From the NCBI RefSeq assembly GCF_030272615.1, contig NC_081408.1, positions 401,229,889 through 401,293,888 on the forward strand: 64,000 nucleotides of DNA, read 5' to 3'. Source of the DNA: Cryptomeria japonica. Its lineage: Eukaryota; Streptophyta; Pinopsida; Cupressales; Cupressaceae. The notes beneath the pieces are model-generated. The model ran no database searches and had not been told where the DNA came from. It saw only the letters and a list, made by a program, of their open reading frames with translations. Both the position numbers and the translations under genes were made by a program. Below are positions 31,857 to 42,923 of this stretch, in pieces; positions within the stretch are counted from its first letter, which is position 1, and each line of letters opens with the position of its first letter.

Positions 31857-33833
31857 TTTTGCCCCTCTTTGAAGTGAGGTGTGATGACGCGTCGATTCAA
31901 AGAATAATCTCATTTTGATGATGATATTGGTTCAATAGGATGCCCCATCTCTTGATTGATAAAATCCGATACAATGATGCCCCCTTGAGAGATCAATTGA
32001 GATAATTGACCTGTGGAGTTTTTGAATCTTTGTGAAATTGATAGCTCGATTAGAAATGATTTGATTTCTGCAACTATGGTTGATGAAATTGCGAGCTCGA
32101 CAATCATGGTGATGTGGTTCTTGATTATTGATAAAACTTGATTGGTTAGATTGATAGAATCAAGATTTAGTCTGGTTTCAGGAATGATACCTCCTATATA
32201 AGACAAAGATGATCGAACCATCTGGTTTCAGGAATGATATATCCTGTATAAGACATGATCAAAACGTCTAGTTTCAGGAAAGATACATCCTATATAAGAC
32301 ATGATAGAATTGATTAGATGGATTGATAGAATTGATAAGATTGATTAGATAAAGAACTGATAGTTTGTTGATATCAAGTTGCAGGAAGGTTTGGATATGC
32401 TGATGTTGATTCTATTGAGAGGGATAGCATAAGATTTTTACTGGGTTGACAATATCTGGAGAGATATGAGTCATTAGTCTGATTGCGTATACACTTGTGA
32501 TGATACCTTGATGATTCCTGCGATATATTTAACCTTGGATAAAAGGAGCATGCGGGATCCCATACAAGAATGAAATGCAAGCTTAAATGCAAATGCCAAT
32601 GCATATGAAATACAAAGCTATGATCGGACCAGTCACTAGATTATTGCATTTTGTCATCATTGAGATTTTTAAAATGTGGGAAGTGAGTGCAAACATCAAT
32701 GGTGACCTGGGCACAACTTTCTTGGATTTTGATATGGAAAGTTAGCACAAGCATCGAGGTATAATTGAACCAAGATGACCTGAGTGTTGCTTGAGTAAAA
32801 CAGGCAGTATTAATCATTTCAATATGCAAATCGGAAATGTCTTCGATGATACTCTGATGTTCATGTCCCGAGACAAATTTGCACATATTAATGATTAATT
32901 TTCAGACAACAAACAAGAAGAATATCATGTTCCTTCCTTGTTCCTCTAGTTAAAGATATCCTGGAGTCACTTAGAAATCATGGTAGCAAAAATCAAGATA
33001 GAAAAGAAGTTGAACAATCATGCTAAAATCATTATCCAAAAGATATCTTCCATTGAAAATGTGTTTGAATGTGCATAGACTAACTTTGTGATAGTTTGAT
33101 GGTTGATAATTTGATCTCGTGTTCAACGTTGGATGTGTCATAGTTTTTGCTTGTTAAGGCTTGTTTAACTGTTGTTCTACCTGTTTGATTAAGCTCAAAA
33201 TGATCAAGAAGTTTGCCCCCAGCCAAGTGTAGGATTTTTGCCCCAAGCCTAGAAACAAAGTCATTATGATATACTCAATGATCCAAACCATGGCGAGAGA
33301 TTAGCTGGGATGCCTGCGTATGTACAAAGGCTTCATAATGAATAAGGATAATGTTGATGGAAAATGAATGCAAGTGGAAACATGCATGAACTAATAGATG
33401 GAAGAGCTAGCAGATAGATAGCACCTGTTTGCCAGGTTTTCACCATCTGTTTTTATTGCACTTTTTCTCATATTTATTTTTTTAATTTTTTTTCTTTTTC
33501 ACTATTTTTTTTTGCCTTTTCAATGTTTTTTTTGTTTTTTCTGATTTTTCAGACATAAAATTTCTTCAGATGCATGCTATTGATGGGTTCTTCAAGCTGA
33601 TCTTTGTCCTGTGTTGATAGCTGATATGCTCCTGATCCAAATACTGCTGTGACCACAAACGGACCTAACCAGTTTGGTTCAAACTTTCCTTTCTTTTCTC
33701 GATCTACCTGGTTGCATGGATTTTCTTTGAGTACTAGTTCCCCTACTTGAAATATTCATGGTTTGACCCTGTGACTATATCTCTGGCACATTCTTTGTTG
33801 ATATACCTTTAAATGATCAAGGACATTTTGTCT
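31857..33833 (-). other. 3' non-coding region of gypsy 2 with polypurine tract
   Basis: About 2 kb between the integrase end and the 3' LTR. The minus strand reads CTTCAAAGAGGGGCAAAA directly before the LTR (31874-31857), the plus-strand primer. There is a threefold repeat at 32172-32304 and T-rich runs at 33455-33545. Otherwise I find no coding sequence; the small ORFs here show no similarity that I recognise. Confidence 0.75.
32172..32304 (+). repeat. Three copies of the TTTCAGGAA...TATAAGAC repeat (gypsy 2)
   Basis: Units at 32172-32204, 32222-32254 and 32268-32300, about 48-50 bp apart, each with GTTTCAGGAA, ATCCT and TATAAGAC. Gypsy 1 has two copies of the same unit, but in its leader next to gag (11046-11154); a weak copy in gypsy 2 lies at about 41052-41076. 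Confidence 0.8.
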
Positions 33834-34874
33834 TCATTCATGGATCAATTCTAACTCTTGTAATCTAGATACTCGTTGTTCTTCATCTGGGATAAGACCT
33901 TTCAATGATACTCGTAGAGAAGGTATCTCTACTTCTATTCGCAGTATTTCTTCTGATCCATAAACAAGAGAGAAAGGTGTGGCACCTGTTGGTGTGCAGA
34001 TACTAGTACAGTAGGCCCATAGAGCATGGTTTAATTGAATATGCCAATCTCTTCCAGCATCATTCACTGTCTTTTTGAGGATTTTCAGAATAGTTTTGTT
34101 TGATGCTTCTGCTTGCCCATTTCCCTGTGGATAGTAGGGTGTGGAGAATCTGTGTTGGAACTTGAATTTCTCACATAGCTCTTGTACATCTAGATTCTTG
34201 AACGGTCGCCCATTATTAGTGATAATGGTAATTGGTATTTCATAGCGATAGATGATGTAGTTCAAGATAAATGCAACAATTTGTTTTCTTGTGATATTTG
34301 TGAGAGGTACTGCCTCAATCCATTTTGTGAAATATTCTGTAGCTACAAGGATGAATTTGTGACCATTAGATGAAGAAGGATTTATCTTTCCTACTAGATC
34401 AAGACCCCATTGGCAAAAAGGCCAAGATGTTGCCGAAGCAAGAAGTTCTTATGGTGGTGCATGAATCAAAATCCCATGGATCTGACATTGTTTGCATGTT
34501 CTAGCTATCTAAAAAGAATCTCGTTCCATAGTCAGCCAATAATAGCCCAAGCGTATGAGTTTTCTTGAAAGGGTAAGACCACTTGAATGAGTGCCACAAA
34601 TGCCATTATGGACTTCATGTAAGGCCTTCTCAGATTCTTCTTGCTTGAAAAATCTTAAAATAGTACCATCTAGACCTCGTTTAAATAGGGTATCCACGAC
34701 AATAGTAAAATGGGAGGATTGGCGAATAAACTTTCTCTTTTGATTTTTTGATAAGTCACGAGGTAAGGTGTTATCTTTAAGGTATGTGTAAGTTTGGCCA
34801 TAGAGGGAGGAATCATGCCCCACAAGGTGACAAATAGTTTGGGAATCAGGACAATTATGAGCAGGGTAAAACAA
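33834..34874 (-). pseudogene. Integrase (gypsy 2)
   Basis: The N-terminal zinc domain has HEVHNGICGTHSSGL and the CKQCQ pair; the core has QWGLDLVGKI (first Asp), PITIITNNGRPFK and QGNGQAEASNKTI (Glu). At the second catalytic position relatives have TDNG; here it is TNNG, so the Asp is lost and the enzyme is predicted inactive. Two stops (near 34505 and 34450) also break the frame. The C-terminal part ends TPFSLVYGSEEILRIEVEIP...RLQELELIHE at 33834. Confidence 0.9.
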
Positions 34875-34898
34875 CTCTTCTACCAGGAATTCATAACA

Positions 34899-35456
34899 CT
34901 ATTGATTTTCCTGTGTCTGAAGGAGAGAAGCAAGTGTAGCCATGGCGTCCGCTGCTTTGTTGTCATTCCTTGGAATCTGCTGAAAATTTATTTCTACAAA
35001 GTATTTATTGATATCATCAACCATCTTTTTATAAGGCATTAATTTTTCATCCTTTGTTTGATAGTCATCATTGATTTGATTAATGATGAGTTGAGAGTCT
35101 CCAAAGACTTGAAGTTGTGCAATGTTCCATTCTATAGCCATTTTGATACCTGTAACCAAAGCTTCATATTCTGTGGTGTTGTTGGTGCATGGAAAGCTTA
35201 ATTTGTATGATTTTGGGATTGTATGACCTTGTGGTGTGATGAATAAAATACATGCTCCCGATCCGTGTTGTGTGTATGAACCATCAAAGTATAATTGCCA
35301 TGTTTTTGTGGTGACTGTTAGGATATCAACATCAAGAAATTCAATCTGTAAAGGATGATCATCTTGAAGTGGTGCCTCTGCTAGTTGGTCTGCAATGACT
35401 TGTCCTTTTATAGCTTTTCTGTCAACATACTCAATTTGAAACTCGCTTAGAATCAT
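34899..35456 (-). pseudogene. Second, plant-type RNase H (aRH) of gypsy 2
   Basis: A complete domain with WQLYFDGSYTQHGSG (Asp), CTNNTTEYEALVTG (Glu), QVFGDSQLIINQIND (Asp) and IPRNDNKAADAMATLA (last Asp), so all four catalytic acids are present. It follows the first RNase H in frame (WIMILSEFQIEYVDRKAIKG). This copy is better preserved than that of gypsy 1 and is the clearest evidence for the Tat/Ogre group. Confidence 0.9.
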
Positions 35457-35681
35457 GATCCATTTTGCTAGTCATCCTGTTAATGTTGCCTTGTTGAGTA
35501 AATACTTCAATGAATCTATTTTAGCTATTAACTTGATGGAGTGAGATAGTAGATAGTGTTGTAATTTTTGAGAAGCAAAAACTACTGCCAAGAATGCTTT
35601 TTTTGTTGGTGAATAGGTGATCTTGTATCCTACTAGTGTTTTGCTAATGTAGTAGATAGCTCATTCTTTTCTTTCATTATC
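35457..35681 (-). pseudogene. Gypsy RNase H, first copy (gypsy 2)
   Basis: Continuous with RT in the same frame after the stop at 35682. It carries VVFASQKLQHYLLSHSIKL and DSLKYLLNKATLTG, with stops at about 35670 and 35477. It corresponds to the connection and RNase H region of other gypsy pols. Confidence 0.8.
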
Positions 35682-36722
35682 CTATTGTGCAAGAAAAACT
35701 CCTAATGATGCTTCGGTGGTCGATACATAAAGTAACAATGGTTTTCCTGGAATTGGTGACATTAGGATGGGTGGTTGTATGAGATATGCCTTGATCTTGT
35801 TGAATGCGTACTCACATTGATGGTCCCACTTGAAATGAACATTTTTGTGCAATAGATGAGTAAATGGTTGACATTTATCTGCTAGTTGAGTAAGAAATAT
35901 TCTAATTGACTGGAGTCTTCCTTGGAGTGATCTAAGTTTACTTATATTCTTGGGAGATGCCATTTCCATGATTGCTTTAACCTTAGCTGGATCCACTTCG
36001 ATACCTCTAGCTGAACCAATGTATCCCAATAGCTTTCCTGAAGTGACACCAAAGGCACATTTCTTAGGGTTTAGCCGTAGGTTGTATTGTTCTAACCGAT
36101 CAAAGATCTTTTCTAGTATCTCTATATATTCTTCTCTATTGTATGATTTAGCCAATATGTCATCCACATAGTCTTCCACTAATGTATGCATCATGTCATG
36201 AAATATAGTTGTCATATCTTTTTGATATGTAGCACTTGCTTTCTTTAATCCAAAAGGCATGACGTTCCAGCAGAAAGTACCCCATGGACATGTGAAAGTT
36301 GTCTTTTCTTGGTCTTCGGGTGCTATTTTGATATGATTGTATCTGGAGAAACCATCCATTAAAGAGAACATGGAGTGTCCAGTAGTTAAATCTACAATGA
36401 TGTTGATTTTAGGCAAAGGAAAATCATCCTTTGAAGATGCGTTATTAAGATCTCTGAAGTCTATGCATATTCTGATGCTTTTATCTAGTTTTGAAATAGG
36501 AACAATGTTGGATAACCATTGAGGATAAGCTACAAGTCTGTTGAATCCTACATCTAGTAATTTCTTTAGTTCTACTTTGACTAGGAGAGCGATATGCAGA
36601 TGCATTTTCCTCAACTTCTGTTTAACTGGTTTGGCTCCTGGACTAACATTTAAGTGATGCATAATAATCTCTGGATCCAACCCTGGATGTCTGCATAAGA
36701 CCAGATGAAATTGATTTGCCAT
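35682..36722 (-). pseudogene. Reverse transcriptase (gypsy 2)
   Basis: 346 codons without a stop, from the frameshift near 36700 to 35682. Motifs: HPGLDPEIIMHHL, ICIDFRDLNNASSKDDFPLP, FSLMDGFSRYNHIKIAP (Asp), TFCWNVMPFGLKKASATYQ, VEDYVDDILAKS (Asp pair), LRLNPKKCAFGVTSGKLLGY, and the RNase H-side SIPGKPLLLYVSTTEASLG-like end. The catalytic residues are intact. This is the longest open frame in the window. Confidence 0.95.
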
Positions 36723-37615
36723 CGTTTGAAAAATTCCACATATTTTTGCATTTCTTTCTTAGACAGAGAAGTCGTTGGATGAAGAATCTTTGGTTGCTCT
36801 ATTGTGCCAATGTTAACTGCCTCTGTTGGTTTGATCAAAATGGATGACCTTTCTTGATAGTGCTCAGGTAAAGTGTCAAATCTCCCATCTTCTGGTGCCT
36901 TGAGGAGGTTTTCATCATTAGATGCATCCTTTCTTTTTACTTTTTCTTGATCTAATGTTGCCAAGAAATGGTTTTCAGCATTAGACTTGATATTCTTTTC
37001 ATTATTTTCACTTTTGCGACTAGGACATTTGTCACCCACTTGACTAGAAGATGTGTTGCTGAAATTCCTAGTGAAATTTGTTACAGGTTTGATTGCATTA
37101 AGATATACAGATATGGCATGGTCATTCAAAAAGGTATCGATGGTGGTATGTCCTTCATTTTCCCAATCAATAAGCTCAGGGTGGATTAGAGGTAAGAGGT
37201 CTTTAGGTTGGGATGTTTCAAGGGTTTCAAGGGTCATGATGGATGTATCAAAGTTTTCAATATGTATGTCAGTGTCTAGAACGATACTCTCATTAGAATG
37301 ACCTCGCATAAGAAACTCTTGATCATCCTCGGTTAAGTCCAAGTCAGCCGAATGTTATTATAATTCAAGTGAACTATTTCCTGACGTCTGTCCTGCAATT
37401 GTGTGAACTACATCAACTCCTACATCTCCTTAAAAGAAATTTTCTTCAGCTGATTCTTCAGAGTGATAGGAATCCCATTCCCATTCATTAGAATCTGTAT
37501 CACTTGGAACTTGCAATCTACAGATTTGGTCATATAGCATTTCTTTTTCTTTTCTGGCTATATCTTTTCTTCTTTCATATTCAGCTTCTTTGGGACTGAG
37601 ATTGAGTTTTGTCAA
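36650..37615 (-). pseudogene. Linker between G-patch and RT (gypsy 2)
   Basis: An acidic protein stretch in a frame different from RT (frameshift near 36690). It holds LSPKEAEYERRKDIARK at the start and ERSSILIKPTEAVNIG near the end, matching gypsy 1 (IKPTKLVNIG). Function unknown; probably a spacer in the polyprotein. Confidence 0.6.
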
Positions 37616-37849
37616 TCTTGCTATGAGATCTCCTTGATTAATATTAGCTTCTTTCTTGTTTTGATTGAGATTTAATGCTTCTTGAGAGGTGCTTTTAGTT
37701 TGTTTCTCTTATTGATTTGAAGCTTGTTTCTTTTCCCATTTCATGTTTTCTAGTGTTTGTTGCTTAGATGATGTTTCTTCTCTTTCAATTACCAGTTGTT
37801 CTTGTCTGTTTTCATATTCCTCTTGTTGTTGACTAAAAGATGTGTCTTC

Positions 37850-38045
37850 TGGTAGATTAACTTGTCCATACCCTAAGCATGTTTTGTCTATAATCTGCTA
37901 AGTGTAAGGTTGGATAGGTTCTAAGATACCTTCTTTTCTTTTTCCTATAGGACCTGTTCCAGTGTATCCCATTCTTCTAAGAATGTTAAATCCTTTTCCA
38001 TATTTTTCTGTAGGTATTCTGATATTTTTAATCTTTTGTTGACAT
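37850..38045 (-). pseudogene. G-patch segment of gypsy 2 polyprotein
   Basis: The minus strand encodes EKYGKGFNILRRMGYTGTGP, then IGKRKEGILEPIQ, an in-frame stop, and DKTCLGYG. The glycine/aromatic spacing and the hydrophobic residue before GY fit a G-patch, as in gypsy 1 (7451-8060). It lies between protease and RT. Confidence 0.68.
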
Positions 38046-38246
38046 TTCTTCATCCTTGTATAGCCACTATAGCACATCTTTGTCTTCTATTTCCTCTGAT
38101 AAGGTTCCAACACTAACAAATGCTCCATCAAATATCGGAAGATGTTTTACAATTAGTTGTTGTTTAGAGTTTGATGGTTTTCCAAAGGATTTAGGAGAAA
38201 GTGGTAATTGTGATATTGAATATTCTTTGTTCCCTCGATCTCTTAG

Positions 38247-38780
38247 CTACATTTTTTTTTCCATACTTGACAAGATAGAGGCAAATGACTGTTCCTTGGA
38301 TTGTGTGTTCGAAGATGATGCCTTCCTATTATGAGGAACAATGACTTCTTGAATTGGTTTAAGATTAGTACAATATTGAAATGGATTTGAATCTGCTAAG
38401 ATCGTGATTTCCTTCCCACTATAGGGAAACTTTAAGCATTGATGGTATGTTGATAGAACAACTTGTATGTCATGTATCCAGGGTCTTCCCAAGAGTATGT
38501 TGTATGATAGATCTAAATCTAGAACTTGGCATGTTGTGTCTTTCTGCAAAGGTCCCACTCTGATGGGTAACATCACAATTGTTTTAGAGGAACACTCTTC
38601 TTCATCATAGGCTTTAATGGTGATCTTTTTTTGGGGATCAACTGCATCTTCTGAATAACCTAGACCATGGACAATACTCAAAGAGAAGATGTTTAAGCCA
38701 GATCCTCTATCTATTAGGACACGTTTAACTCGCTTCTTATGAATACTGACTTAGATATGCAAAGGAGCATTATGGGGATG
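38247..38780 (-). pseudogene. Aspartic protease (gypsy 2), active site mutated
   Basis: The active-site block reads VLIDRGSGLNIF (about 38715), where gypsy 1 has VLIDGGTGLNIY; Gly after the catalytic Asp is replaced by Arg. The rest follows: ITIKAYDEEECSS, LPIRVGPLQK, LSYNILLGRPWIHDI and YHQCLKFPYSGKEI. The second half is an intact frame of 144 codons. Confidence 0.85.
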
Positions 38781-38972
38781 TCATAGGGACATGTCATCTT
38801 CTTCAGTGAATGATAAGAAGTGAGGGGTTGTGAGGTGTCCCACCATGGTTTGGAATTGATCGATATCAAGATCTTTGGACATTGTTGTATCTACTTATGC
38901 TCGTTCAAGAATTTATTTGTGTTTAGGTGAAAGCTGTAACAGTTCTAAGATGGATATTTGTGCGGGTGTTTT

Positions 38973-39420
38973 CTATAAATTTTCTACTGGATTGTATTGT
39001 TTGGTAGTGGATGATGCATTTGTCGTAGAACCCGACAAAACAACTTTGGCTTTGCTTCTTGTGATAGCATGAGCAGGTTCTTGATTTTGTTTTTCTTTAA
39101 CTACAATCACATTTACCACATTATCATATGTATGAGCGTAGTTTACCTTCGCTTTACCCTTACTATTGTTTGTTGCTGATGATTCACCTTTCTCATAGTT
39201 TGGAAGCGGAGTTTTAAAAGCTATATGAGATTTGTTCGTTGTATGTCCATCCACAATTATTACTCCATTATCAATCAAATCTTGGATGACATGTTTCAAC
39301 TTCTGACAATTATTTGTGTGATGTCCCTTGTTTCAATGGAAATCGCAATAATGGTTATCATTCCACAAAGGTGGTTTTATTTGAGGTTCGTAGTTCCTTT
39401 CTTCTGGAAAAGTGATCAAT
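38973..39420 (-). pseudogene. Gag C-terminal region with CHHC zinc knuckle (gypsy 2)
   Basis: The sequence YCDFH, stop, NKGHHTNNCQKL (about 39350-39300) has the same C-x2-H-x4-H-x4-C form as gypsy 1. It is followed by KHVIQDLIDNGVII, a Lys/Ser linker and ITRSKAKVVLSG, leading into protease. One stop falls in the knuckle. Confidence 0.75.
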
Positions 39421-39617
39421 TTGTTTGCAAGAAGTGTCTTTAGTGCTGACCCAAGGGGTTCACCAATGTTTGTAAATTGCCTTCAAAAGAAATTTTTAAT
39501 AGTTTCTTTTTGGTGATGGTTGTTTTGCTGAGCCGCTGCTGAGTGAGTGGATAAATTAAAAACCAGTTGCTTTGCTTTCACATTGTTGTTATCCACTATT
39601 CCACCGTTGACGATATT

Positions 39618-40875
39618 TCAATTTCTATTCCAAAACTTTGGCTTATCATTGTGATTGTTGTTATTGGTGTTGTTATTAGGAGGATGAAATCCATCTTTGT
39701 ATATTTTCAACTCACCTTTCTTTATCATGGCTTCCTCTATTTTGATTCCATTATCAATCATTTTTCTGAAACTTTGATTTCCTTGCATTTTTAAGTAATA
39801 ACTTATTTGATCATTTAAGTTGTCGATGAATATGTCCATTTTTTCGTACTCTGGCACTATACAAGGATACCACAAAGCTAACCATCTCCATCGTTGTAAA
39901 AATGTCATGAAAGGTTCTCCACTTTTTTGTTTGGCATTACATAGGTCTAGCATTGTTATTTCATGTTGTATGTTGTAAGAGTATTGTGAAACAAACTTAT
40001 CCACCAACTCTGAGAATGATCTTATTCTAGGTGGAAGTTTGGAGAACCATTCCATAGCTAGTCCAGTTAAGCTTTTCAGAAATAATCTCATTAAGTAGGT
40101 ATCCTCATGTGCAAACTCCATACTCATTGTGCAAAATTATCATATATGATCTTGAGGGTTAGTACTTTCATCATATTTTTTTAATCTAGGAGTTTCAAAA
40201 CCTATAGGAAATAGTATCATGTTTAGGTTTATGTCAAATGGATAAGAACATATTTCTTGAAGTGAGTATCTTCTAACATTTCCTCTCTACATATCTTGAA
40301 TTTGTGTTTGCATTGTTTGTATTTGTTGTATGAGAGTTGTGATAGGATTATCAACATGATTTGCTCTTGCATAACCATGATTTTGCATTCTAGGATGATC
40401 TGGATCTCTTCTTGTGTCATCTCTAGTCCTTCTTGTATCTTCATTGGATTGAATGTTATTTAGAATTTCCACTTCATCTCTTTTGGGTATGTAAGTTTCT
40501 TCATTGGTTCCAGCATTACTAGGAATTGATGTGTCATTCATGTGGAGACCAAAAATATCTTTGTATTATTCGTTATTAGGAGGATGATCACTTTTCTTTT
40601 GTGTTAATTTGTTCACATCAAAATCTTGGGGGAGTGTAGCACCGGATTTTGCTAACATTAGAAAATATTTTTATTTTTCCCCTTCCAATAATTTTTGCAT
40701 AAATTTATCTAATTGAGGATATTTTTTGATGTCTCTGATATTTTGTTCTGTTATTTCTCCTTCAAATTATATTTCATCTTCATGTTCCATGGTTATATGC
40801 TCTTTAGTTGTTTCCAATGTTTTTGATTTCCATCTCTGTGATTCTTCATCTCTGAGCTCTAGTTAGAACGGGCAT
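39618..40875 (-). pseudogene. Gag, N-terminal and capsid region (gypsy 2)
   Basis: The start is at 40875 (MPVLTRAQR, matching MPIQTRN of gypsy 1), with early stops. The best part, 40127-39618, has MRLFLKSLTGLAMEWFSKLP, SFSELVDKFVSQYSYNIQHE and CNAKQKSGEPFMTFLQRW, the gag capsid signature, and ends in an Asn-rich tail. The middle (40541-40287) is less conserved and holds RRTRDDTRRDPDHPRM. Confidence 0.87.
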
Positions 40876-41434
40876 ACACGTGTGTTAGATATTATTCTAG
40901 AATTCAATTATCCAAAAGTTGTTTTGGTAAGTGATCAATTCTCAATGTAAATGTGATAGCATGGTATGACACAAAAAGATGATTCAAGTGTTTAAAAGTT
41001 TGCAAGTTTTTTCAATCTTCGGTTTTGGAGTGCAATGATGATGATTTGATAAAAACAAAGTCCAGTAGGAATGATATATCCTATGATGTGGGACAAGATT
41101 ATCCCGACCAAACATTTCAGTTTTGTGATAGAGGATGATGGATCCTGATGAGAAACTATGTTTGAGTAATCAATTTACCAAAGAGGGTGATAATGCACTT
41201 TGAGATGTTTAGATCTTGAACTTGTTGAGGGTGAGTACTTGAAAATCTTAAGGTGTTTATCTTTTAGAGTCTGATTTCGATGGATGATAACTTGACCAAG
41301 CGAACAAAGGAGACAATCCAAGCACAGAATGACAGATAAACCAGTGTTTATGATCACTGCAAATTGATCAAGCAAAAATGACAGATCTGAAAAAGGCATG
41401 CAAAACACAGCTCTGGACTGGCAGAAGCAAAGAC

Positions 41435-41632
41435 TCATATGATAGATTATACAGCCCCAAACAACAAAAGATTCAAGACCATACGGCAAACTAGGTATTT
41501 CATATGCAAAATCATAGGCTTGTACGACAAAGTTTTCTGAACCATACGAATAACGATTAATCTCATACGAAAATGACTAGTCAGTATGACAAACTTTTCT
41601 AAACCATATGACAAGATAATATTTTGTACGAC
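41435..41632 (-). repeat. Phased 20-22 bp TCGTACGA-like array 1 (gypsy 2 leader)
   Basis: Units at 41435, (weak near 41458), 41480, 41500, 41520, 41542, 41563, 41582, 41604 and 41624, with steps of 19-22 bp. Forms include TCATATGA, CCATACGG, TTGTACGA, CCATACGA and TCATACGA, usually followed by CAAA. It occupies the same leader position as 11349-11630 in gypsy 1. Confidence 0.8.
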
Positions 41633-41708
41633 AAATAACAGGACTGAGGTAAATGTGTTTGTTTGGTCAAATTTTGATCAATGAATTCTGATGTTTTTCT
41701 TATGTTTT

Positions 41709-42580
41709 CCAGTTCTAGTTGTTTGATTTTTCAATTTAGGGATGAATACACAACAAACATGCGATATGATAAGTGACCACAAGCATGCTAAACCCTAAGG
41801 AAGCTAGTTGAGAGATAAAAACTTTTCTTACAAACTTAGGTACACACCCAATAGCTAATCAGAATATGACCACTGAGTCTCATGCAATGGACTCCCAACG
41901 CCGTACTATTCGACTCCAAATGCTAATGGGGGCACAATATGGCAAGTATCTTGGGAGATTTACTATCTCTCTTGCACAAATATTATCACCCTTTCGGAGG
42001 TGAATCGGGTAGCTTCTAATTTAATCAACACTAGTAAGGGATCCGTTCGGCATGTCGGGGTATAATGCTCAATTAAGAGGTATCCCAGCCTTGAAAACAA
42101 AGGTTCTCTATACCTGAAGGTAAGGAGGAGAGCTATTCTCGAGCACTGCCGTTGACTTGATTTTCATCAAATCACATTTATTTTATAGTGGGTTGGATTA
42201 CTTGGTGTTAGTCATTCCCACTTAGGTCATTCCCCTCTCACCGACCTTAATGGCTAAGAGTTATTAGCTCCTCGGGAGGGCAGGCCCGCTAAAGATATGC
42301 ACTAATGAAAGTAAAAGATGAGTCTAGCTTTTTGATCACCTAAGAAAGGTGAGAGCATACTCGCCTATCATCAAAAACACAAAATACATGATTGTTCATT
42401 CCTTTAGCAAAAGATGAGTGTGCCTAGAAAGATTTAAGAAATACACAAAGTTTTGTTGAATTATTTTAGGCAACCTGCAAAATAGATCCATTAGTAATCA
42501 TGATGTGTTTGGTTGAAATAAGTCTTTGGCTAGCGTATCTTTGACAATTGTCCTGCAAAACTAGTTAGGCTGCCAAAAAG
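41709..42580 (-). promoter_or_regulatory. Conserved non-coding leader block (gypsy 2)
   Basis: The partner of 11826-12700 in gypsy 1, with the same order of conserved pieces (CCAATAGCTAATCAGAATATG, GACCACTGAGTCTCA, CTTTCGGAGGTGAATCGGGT, CCCAGCCTTGAAAAC, AGGGCAGGCCCGCTAAAGAT). No ORF of note. It lies between the two phased arrays of gypsy 2. Confidence 0.7.
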
Positions 42581-42673
42581 CTCATAAACAAACTAGGGTT
42601 AGCATTAATAATGATTGTATTAAAACCTGAAAACCCTAAAATGTAATCTATTTAAAAAAATAGAAGCAGAAAG

Positions 42674-42834
42674 TCATATGACACGCTTTACTAGCTCATA
42701 CGATAGAAATTTAGATCTCGTGTGAAAGTAGAAACAGGCTCGTACGACACAAAAATGAGCTCATATGAGTAAAGAATGATTATCGTGCCAACTCACAAAT
42801 AAGTTCGTATGAGCCAACAAAGGAGCTTGTACGA
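42674..42834 (-). repeat. Phased 22-bp TCGTACGA-like array 2 (gypsy 2 leader)
   Basis: Eight units start at 42674, 42696, 42718, 42740, 42761, 42783, 42805 and 42827: every step is 22 bp except one of 21. Forms are TCATATGA, TCATACGA, TCGTGTGA, TCGTACGA, TCATATGA, TCGTGCCA, TCGTATGA and TTGTACGA. The 14-bp spacers are unrelated to each other. It ends 70 bp from the primer site. Confidence 0.9.
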
Positions 42835-42903
42835 GTTTCTGAACCAAACCCGGGCAAAGATGAATGTTGATGAAGCTTAAGAGGCCAAAAATGATAATTT
42901 TGA

Positions 42904-42920
42904 CCCCTCGGTGGGCACCA
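42904..42920 (-). other. Primer-binding site of gypsy 2
   Basis: The minus strand reads TGGTGCCCACCGAGGGG, three bases inside the end of the 5' LTR (42924). TGG complements the CCA end of a tRNA; the tRNA species was not identified. Confidence 0.75.
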
Positions 42921-42923
42921 AAA

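Noticed and set aside
42674-42834. CRISPR-like array of short repeats and spacers
   Set aside because: The repeats are 8 bp and degenerate, the spacers are 14 bp, and the host is a plant; no cas genes. The regular step is real but is not a CRISPR.
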